Positions 56,657 through 64,000 of a DNA stretch of 64,000 bases are shown in pieces. This DNA comes from Nipponacmea schrenckii (Eukaryota > Mollusca > Gastropoda > Lottiidae): the NCBI GenBank assembly GCA_030562195.1, contig CM060203.1:2184208-2248207 (forward strand), given 5' to 3'. How positions within the stretch are numbered: the first letter of the stretch is position 1; the number at the start of each line of letters is the position of its first letter. The notes beneath the pieces were generated by a model. It was not told the origin of the DNA, ran no database searches, and saw nothing but the letters and a program-made list of their open reading frames with translations. Made by a program: the position numbers and the translations under genes.

Positions 56657-59600
56657 ATCAGATTCAGATTTTAATTATGACTTAAATTCAGATTTTTATT
56701 AAGATATTTATATAAAAATTCTTATTAAGATTCAAATTCAGATTCTAATTAAGATTCAGATTCTTATTAAAATTTAAATTCAGATTCTAATTAAAATTTA
56801 AATTCAGATTCTAATTAAAATTAAAATTCAGATTCTAATTAAGATTTAAATTCAGATTCTTATTAAGATTCAAATTCAGATTCTAATTAGGATTTAAATT
56901 CAGATTCTAATAAAAAATCTAAATTAATATTTAGATTCTAATTAAGATTTAGATTCTAATTAAGATTTAAATTCGGATTCTAATTACGATTTTAATTCAG
57001 ATTCTTATTAAAATTTAAATTAAGATTTAAATTCAGATTATAATTAAAATTTAAATTCAGATTATTATTAAGATTTGAATTCAGATTCTAATTAAGATTT
57101 AAATTCAGATTCTAATTCAGATTTAGATTCAGATTCTTAAAAAATCTAAATTCTGATTCTTATAAAAATTTAAATTCAGATTCTTATTAAGATTTAAAGT
57201 CAGATTCTAATTAAGATTTAAATTCGGATTATCATTGAAATCTAAATTCAGATTCTTATTAAAATTTAAATTCAGATTCTTATTAAGATTTAAAGTCAGT
57301 TTCTAATTAAGATTTAAATTCATATTATCATTGAAATTTAAATTCAGATTCTAATTAAAATTCAGATTCTAATTAAGATTTAGATTCTAATTAAGATTTA
57401 GATTCTAACTAAGACAAAAATTCTTATTAAAATTTAAATTCAGATTCTAATTAAAATTTAAATCAAGATTCTAATTAAAATTTAAATTCGGATTCTAATT
57501 ACGATTTAAATTCAGATTCTAATTACGATTTAAATTCAGATTCTAATTAAGATTTAGATTATAATTAAAATTTAGATTATAATTAAAATTTAGATCCTAA
57601 TTAAAATTTAAATTCAGATTCTTATTAAAATTTTAATTCAAATAAGGATTTAAATTTAGATTCTTATTAAAATTTAAATTCAGATTCTAATTAAAATTTA
57701 AATTCAGATTCTCATTAAAATTTGAATTCAGATTCTTATTAAAATTTAAATTCAGATTCTAATTAAGATTTAAATTCAGATTCTAATTAAGATTTAAATT
57801 CAGATTATCACTAAATTTTAAATTCAGATTCTAATCAAAGTTCAGATTCTTATTAAGATTTTGATTCTAATTAAGATTCTAATTAAAATTTAAATTCAGA
57901 TTCTTATTAATATTTAAATTCAGATTCTTATTAAAATTTAAATGCAGATTCTAATTAAAATTTGAATTCAGTTTCTAATTAATTTTTAAATTATTATTAA
58001 AATTTTAATTGAAATTAAAATTCAGATTCTAATTAAAAATTTAAATTCAGATTCTAAAAAAATTTTAAATTCAGATTCTAATTAAGATTTAGATTCTTAT
58101 TAAAATTTAAATTCAGATTCTTATTAAAATTTAAATTAAGATTCTAATTAAAATTTAAATTAAGGTTCTAATCTAGATTCAGATTCTCATTAAAATTTAA
58201 ATTCAGATTCTTATAAAAATTTAAAATAAGATTCTAATTAAAATTTAAATTCAGATTCTAATTAAAATTTAAAATACAGATTCTAAATAAAATTTGAATT
58301 CAGATTCTAATTAAGATTTAGATTCTTATTAAAATTTGAATTCAGATTCTTATTAAAATTTAAATTAAGATTCTAATTAAAATTTAAATTCAGATTCTAA
58401 TTAAAATTTAAATTCGATTCTCATAAAAATTTAAATTCAGATTCTTATTAAAATTTAAATTAAGATTTTAATTAAAATTTAAATTCAGATTCTAATTAAA
58501 ATTTAATGAGAATCGAATTTAAATTTTAATTAGAATCTGAATTTAAATTTAAATTTTTTCTAATTAAAATTTAAATTCTTATTTAAATTTTAATTCAGAT
58601 TCTTATTAAAATTTAATATTGAAATTCAGATTCTAATTAAGATTCTAATTAAAGTTTAAATTCAGATTTTAATTAAGATTTAAATTCATATTGTAAGTAA
58701 GATTTAAATTCAGATTCTAATTAAGATTTAAATTCAGATTCTAATAAAGATTTAAATTCAGATTCTAATTAAGATTTAAATTCAGTCAAGTTGCTATCTT
58801 TGTTTCGTGTTCTTGCATAAAGTAATTTAGTTTTTAGAATTTTTGTTTTAAAACTTGTGCCCCATTTTTCTAATATAAAACCAAGTATTGAATCAGATCA
58901 ACTGATACAGATGCAAAATCAATTTTAGTAATTAACGACTTTGCTGTATTTTCAGAACATTTGTATAACTTAAATGCCATGTGTATGAGCATCTATTTTA
59001 TATGATAAACATGTAATAATAGGAATATTTGTTATAGTGTTATTAACTCACTAAACATGTATTGTATATGATAAACATGTTATAATAACAGTATTTATTA
59101 TATAGTGTTATTAACTAATTAAACATGCATTGTATATGATAAACATGTTATAATAACAGTATTTATTACCAAGTGTTATTAACTCACTGAGCATGTATTG
59201 TATTTGATAAACATGTTATAATAACAGTATTTATCATACATGTACAGTGTTATTAATTGATTAGAAATGTATTGTATGGTATTATATTGCACATTGTTTT
59301 TCAAGTTATATGTACATGGCAATTTTTGGGTAATCTTCATTAAAGAATACACTATTAAATTTAATGAACAATCTAGTTTAGTTTGTTACAATCAATCACA
59401 TAATACATGTATAAACCATTTCATTTCTGTTCCTTGAAAACCTGAAGGTCCAGGCTTCAATCCAACCAAAGGGTCCCAATGAAACTTGAATTTTCATTCT
59501 GTGTTCTCCTTGCCAGTGATGTAGGATGGGAATAGAACAATAAACCAAGGCCCCGTGTGCACGTTAAAGATCCCTTTAACAGTTGGAAAGAGTAGGCTTT

Positions 59601-59764
59601 TGTCATGCTCCTGGCAAATTTTCCATCATTGCACACTGCATGGCGTTGCCCATTTTCATTAGCCCATCAGGTGTAGAAAGGGTAGGCCATAAAAATTCAT
59701 TCATTTCACTTTTCATTTCTATTGCCCTGGAAGGTCAGTCTCTTCACCCAAGAACTAACATTTA
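56657..59764. repeat. tandem segmental duplication, right copy (about 3.1 kb)
   Basis: It repeats 53012-56656 from the same ATCAGATTCAGATTTTAATT start to the same AACTAACATTTA end. The left copy joins directly to the right one, while the right copy runs into unique DNA (ACAGGTGAATAT). Only scattered point differences are visible, so the event is recent. The 24-bp satellite occupies 56657-58787. Confidence 0.9.
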
Positions 59765-60891
59765 CAGGTGAATATATAAAACAAGACATATAATTTACTG
59801 ATTTTTATTTGCAATTTGCATCATTATATAACAAGAAATTACAAAGATATTAATGTTAAGAAATTGCACACATATATATTTTGATATCAACTCAAGGAAA
59901 GCATTTTGGTTCAATATAACTCAAATAATAACATCTTCAAGTACTGCTCGATTATTGTGACATAGCATAACTTTGATAAGTGGGTCATGAATATTTATGC
60001 ACATGCAAAAATTTTCCAAAGATAGAGATGAAAAAATCAAACCACTTACTACTAGGGGTAATGTATTAAAAAAAACAAAGGCTAGTTTTGTATAACTTAA
60101 TACTTTTTCCATCTAAAAAATGAGTTCAATTCCACCCCAGAGAATATTGGACTGTTCTATTTTAATTTTTGGAAACGACAATGTACGTGCATAGTTATCT
60201 TTGACCTACTTAACTCTGAACCTTTCATATTGTATTTTGGAACATAAGTCAAAATACAATTACATGAAGTAAAAAAATTAGAAAATTATATTTATTGGAC
60301 AGAACTGGCATGTTAGAATACTTATCTACATAAAAAAATAAAATGTTTCAATGTGATTTGGACATCAATGACAGTAGAGTTAATGTACTTAAATTATGAC
60401 ATTTAAATCTTGTCAGTATTCTTTAAGCTGATATACCAATTCACACATCAAACTAATCAGTAAAGTTGGACTTAACAATATTGAAATAAGAAGACTATAA
60501 GATCATAATGCTGGGGAGATTTTAATCAAACATGAAACTTAATTCACAATAAAATTCTGGAAAATTGAAGTGACAACAATAATGAATAGAGAATTGGCTA
60601 TTTACACGGGATTCACGTTCACTACAAAGTTGGGTTCTTAATTACAAGGAAAGATAACTCACTACAAATATTTAGAAATAAGATTAAGAATGTTTATTAC
60701 ATTTTGAAAACAAGTCGTCTGGTTCAGATTGGCATATCAATAAAGCTAGATTCTATATTAGTGCAATTTTGTGAAATGGGCTCCAGATAAAATCTTACAT
60801 GACATGTTAAAGGGTTTACATTAGATTCTTTCTCTTTGATTATGGCTTTATTTAAAAATAAATAGACACTTATTCTAATGAAATTTACATT
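59765..60891. other. intergenic, nothing recognised
   Basis: AT-rich unique sequence. No ORF or RNA gene could be supported. Confidence 0.4.
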
Positions 60892-61128
60892 GGGTGAGGT
60901 CAAATCTTGTGTTAGTGTTCCGTGTCAGTGTTACGTGGTTAATTTGGTGTTATAATACAGTGTACTCTGAGTAATCCAACATATATCGGGACTGCAAAAA
61001 AATGTCGGATTGGCAAAAGTGTCGGATTACTCAGAGTACACTGTATATTAACATGAAGAATGAGTTCAAAATTTCATGTTATGTGATGGTGTTCACACTA
61101 ACACGGAACACTAACACTGACCTCACCC
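60892..61128. mobile_element. outer MITE with GGGTGAGGTC ends
   Basis: Both ends read GGGTGAGGTC inward. The subterminal GTGTTAGTGTTCCGTGT is also inverted on the other side, giving imperfect TIRs of about 40 bp. The target duplication is unclear. The centre is occupied by a second element. Confidence 0.65.
60958..61043. mobile_element. 86-bp pogo/Tigger-like MITE nested in the outer MITE
   Basis: The ends CAGTGTACTCTGAGTAATCC form 23-bp TIRs with one mismatch. TA lies outside both ends. CAGT ends with TA targets are typical of pogo/Tigger transposons. Confidence 0.75.
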
Positions 61129-62532
61129 TGACTAAAAACACACTATTTATCTTTTACTACTCATTTTATTAATATTTCTTCGTAATAAATTGACTTAAGA
61201 ATATTGTAAGGTCTGATAATCTGATATAATCATCTGAGAATATTCATGGACAAATCCACTGTTTTCACGAGATAGATGATGTAAAACTGAATTGTATTAT
61301 GAGTTAAGTATAAGGTATAAGTGTAGATGGAAGGGCTGTTGCATATTTTAGCCAGAAAGTTGGGATTAAGCCACAATGCAGTACAGACTGTTTATATAAT
61401 TAACCACATTTTAAAATGAACATAGATTCTTTTGATCAGATATATAAAAGTGTAAAAGATAACTCACAATTCAAGGTCTACTGTTGATGAATATATGATG
61501 AAGTACATTGATAGATTTAAAGTCTTTAAAAAATTTAAGTTCTTTAGAAAGGTCAATATGAGTATATATTCATCAGTGAACTTACCTGGTGTCATAAAGT
61601 AACAGAATCTCTTAAAATCTGGAAAACTCTCAAAATTGAGTATATTTTTTGAAACTTTTGAAGCGTTTTTCAATAATCAAATGCATCTTTATGGAGAATT
61701 ACAATTTTTTTTTGATTTATTGGATTATATAAGGATTCTGTTATGTTATTTATGGCAGCAGGTATATTTACTGATGAATAGAGCTCCTGTTTTCCATGTT
61801 TAAAATTTTTAAAGTCTATATTCATTCGAAGACTAAAAAAGAATTTAATTATGCCAGATTAAGTATCGTCTATGATATGTGTTTATAATTCCATTCTATT
61901 TCACTATGCCAGCTTTACATCAAAATTTCCAAGATCATTGTCAATGGTTACCAACTAGTGGTTCCTGGGATGCCAACCATAGTGGTTGAATCGGGCTATC
62001 CTCTTGTCTGTCAAAATGCCCAGTTGAAAGGTACGGTGTGGGTGACCTTCAAAAATATTTTTATAATCACTCAAAACTTAATAAGTGAAGTTAGTGAACA
62101 CCCAGAGGTACAAGAATAATGTTAATGAATAATTTTTTAATCATTGTTTTTGATAATTTCTATAAATGGTATTTGGCAATTTGGTAAGTATGGTATATGG
62201 ACAGCTGTATGTAACAACCATCACTGATTGAAGTTTTATGCAATACACAATTTCCCCTGTGTCTCAGAATGATAGGTGAAACAAGTTGAAACTTTACATA
62301 AAACTTTGTTATCCCAAAAAGCTGTGTATATATTTAGTGTTTGATTTAATGAATGTATAACAATAGACAGACTCTGGATTGGATTGACTCTAGCTTGGTT
62401 TACCTTTTACAATAATAATGTTCCATTAATTTGTACAAATTTAAAACTTGGGCTTTGGGAAAAAGTAATAATAATAATAATAATACAGTACAAATAATTA
62501 CAGTGGTTTGGTTGATTCGACATTTACATTAA
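61129..62532. other. intergenic or 3' region of the kinase gene
   Basis: No supported gene. It holds a dispersed repeat fragment (61700-61810, similar to 45385-45490) and a (TAA)n microsatellite at about 62465-62485. Confidence 0.4.
61700..61810. repeat. dispersed repeat fragment, copy 2
   Basis: Similar to 45385-45490 in the same orientation, sharing GGATTATATAAGGATTCTGT. The extent is approximate. Confidence 0.5.
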
Positions 62533-62877
62533 CTAATGCTTCAACGAATCCGTCTAAAAAAATAAAGAAGTTTTATTGTTAGTGACTGTTATTGAATGGT
62601 TAAATCAACTGTAATAATAAGCACAAGATGAAATTCTTTGATCATCATTACCTTCTCATACCTCAGAGCCTTGGAGTAAGAACAACTGTTCACTTATAGA
62701 AAGGGTGTGGTAATATTGAGGCAAGTATGGGACTATCTTTTAACTTTCCATATTTCATTAAAAGTTACAGAAGAACATCAATATAAAAACTAGAAAAATA
62801 AAACCATCATTATTTTAGAAGTTTCTGCACATTCTGACAATATGTACCTCGCCTCACAAAACATGTAAACTACTCAC

Positions 62878-63013
62878 CTGATGACGTCGTCGTTCAATAA
62901 AATCAGATAATCGTGAAGTGAGGATGGGTTTGGGGCGTAGAGGAGAATTTCTAGGTACTAATGCTTTACGAATCCAGGCACTTTCTAAACATGAATGAGC
63001 TGTTGGCCTTCGA
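62878..63013 (-). CDS. exon from the C-terminal end of a protein kinase (partial gene)
   Basis: A 136-bp minus-strand exon with a TTTTTCAG acceptor and a CAG/GTGAGT donor. It begins RRPTAHSCLESAWI, the subdomain XI signature (R-x-T-A-x-x-C-L-x-x-x-W) that closes a Ser/Thr kinase domain. After a Pro-rich linker it has TSRLSDFIERRRHQ, like the segment that follows the kinase domain in myosin-light-chain-kinase/titin/Trio-type kinases. The exon ends on a codon boundary. A possible last exon at 62553-62533 (TTTTTTTAG acceptor, six codons, stop) would fit that phase. The rest of the kinase must lie beyond the right edge of the window. The exact family is not settled. Confidence 0.6.
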
Positions 63014-63073
63014 CTGAAAAATAAAACACAGAGAATTTGATGATCAAATCTAAAAGAACGTGTTGACTTAAAG

Positions 63074-63963
63074 ATAGCTTGCCAGGCAAGGTAACATACG
63101 CCCACTTCAGCAAACAGAATATTCCATGTTTTTTCATTTAATCCAGGGCAATAACTCATAAACGACATCTGGAATCACACCATTTTTTAACTTGTCCGAG
63201 ATGTTATTAAGATGAATACACATTCCAAGTTTCATTCAAATCGGATAAAAACTACAGCTTCTATTGCGTAAATTTTAACATTTTCTCATTTAATCAAGGG
63301 CAATAACTCATAAACAGGCATCTGGCGAGACATTATCAAAATGAATACACATACCAAGTTTCATTCATATCGGATGAAAACTATAGCTTCTATTGCATAC
63401 ACAAGTACATTTTAACGTATTTTCATTTAATCAAGGGCCATAACTCATAAACCGACATCTGGAATCGTGCCATTTTCGAATTTGTCCGAGATATTATCAA
63501 GATGAATACACATACCAAGTTTCATTCAAATCGGATGAAAACTACAGCTTCTATTGCGTACACAAGTAAATTTTAACATTTTTTCATTTAATCAAGGGCC
63601 AAACTCATAAACCGACATATGGAATCGTGCCATTTTCGACCTTGTCCGAGATATTATCAAGATGAATACACATACCAAGTTTCATTCAAATCGGATAAAA
63701 ACTACAGGCTTATTGCTACACAAGTAAATTTTAACATTTTTTCATTAATCAAGGGCCCAAACTCATAAACCGACATCTGGAATCGTGCCATTTTCGAACT
63801 TGTCCGAGATATTATCAAGATGAATACACATACCAAGTTTCATTCAAATCGGATAAAAACTCTGGCCTGTATCGCATACACAAGTAATTGTTGACGGACG
63901 GACGGACCGACCGACGGACAGGGGTGATACCAATATACGTCCACATTTTCATGTGGGCGTATA
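63074..63963. mobile_element. Pearl-like element in the kinase intron
   Basis: The left end is ATAGCTTGCCAGGCAAGG with CATACGCCCAC. About five repeats of roughly 155 bp follow (TTCATTTAATCAAGGGC, GTCCGAGATATTATCAAG), then a GACGGACGGACCGACC tract. It ends CACATTTTCATGTGGGCGTATA. The same family occurs at 11838, 16278 and 28321. The neighbouring units are very similar to each other. Confidence 0.72.
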
Positions 63964-64000
63964 AAAATGGCTAAATCGCTCTGTGCCCTAAAACAACAAA

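Noticed and set aside
56473..59771. Two nearly identical ORFs of 60-62 codons (56473, 59583)
   Set aside because: They are copies of the same segment in the tandem duplication, inside a SINE-like repeat; no coding evidence.

Overview
The window is eukaryotic DNA. Genes have introns with GT/AG borders, the sequence is AT-rich, and retrotransposons, DNA transposons and large satellite arrays dominate it. The mix points to a marine mollusc, probably a gastropod or a relative. Clues are tandem-repeat elements with an (ACGG)n tract resembling the Pearl/CvA elements of bivalves, an integrase-first Ty3/Gypsy element, and secreted CCP/PAN and Ly6 proteins. The species cannot be fixed from sequence alone.

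1-5 kb (minus strand): a frameshifted, gag-like relic of a DIRS-type element runs off the left edge. Next to it is a three-exon gene for a secreted ten-cysteine Ly6/three-finger protein, then a small LINE reverse-transcriptase relic.

5.6-26.9 kb: a head-to-head duplication of one gene (signal peptide, two CCP/sushi modules, PAN/apple module). The left arm (copy A, minus) carries a 1-bp deletion in CCP1. The right arm (copy B, plus) has lost the usual AG in front of its last exon and is swollen by insertions. The two arms act as filled and empty sites for each other. They define the ends of a 1,406-bp TTAA element, a Pearl-like element and a Crypton-like insert. Between the arms (10.1-15.8 kb) lie a Gmr1-type Gypsy relic (integrase before reverse transcriptase) with a Pearl-like element and a LINE nested in it, then a hAT element with a perfect 8-bp target duplication. 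A second, minus-strand LTR retrotransposon relic sits in an intron of copy B.

27-46.7 kb: small mobile elements, then six unrelated tandem arrays (units about 16, 32, 62, 20, 42 and 51 bp) with little unique DNA between them. The long reading frames in some arrays arise because their units are multiples of three.

47-53 kb: two genes whose coding parts are single exons, both plus strand. One is an atypical class A GPCR. The other is a 969-residue ankyrin-repeat protein with a SOCS-box-like C terminus. Its Asp/Ser tail and stop codon run straight into a 24-bp satellite built of the same sequence.

53-64 kb: that satellite and about 1 kb of flank are duplicated in tandem (about 3.6 and 3.1 kb). 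Then come a nested pair of MITEs, one exon from the C-terminal end of a protein kinase (minus), and a Pearl-like element at the right edge. No operons, CRISPR arrays or clear tRNA/rRNA genes were seen.
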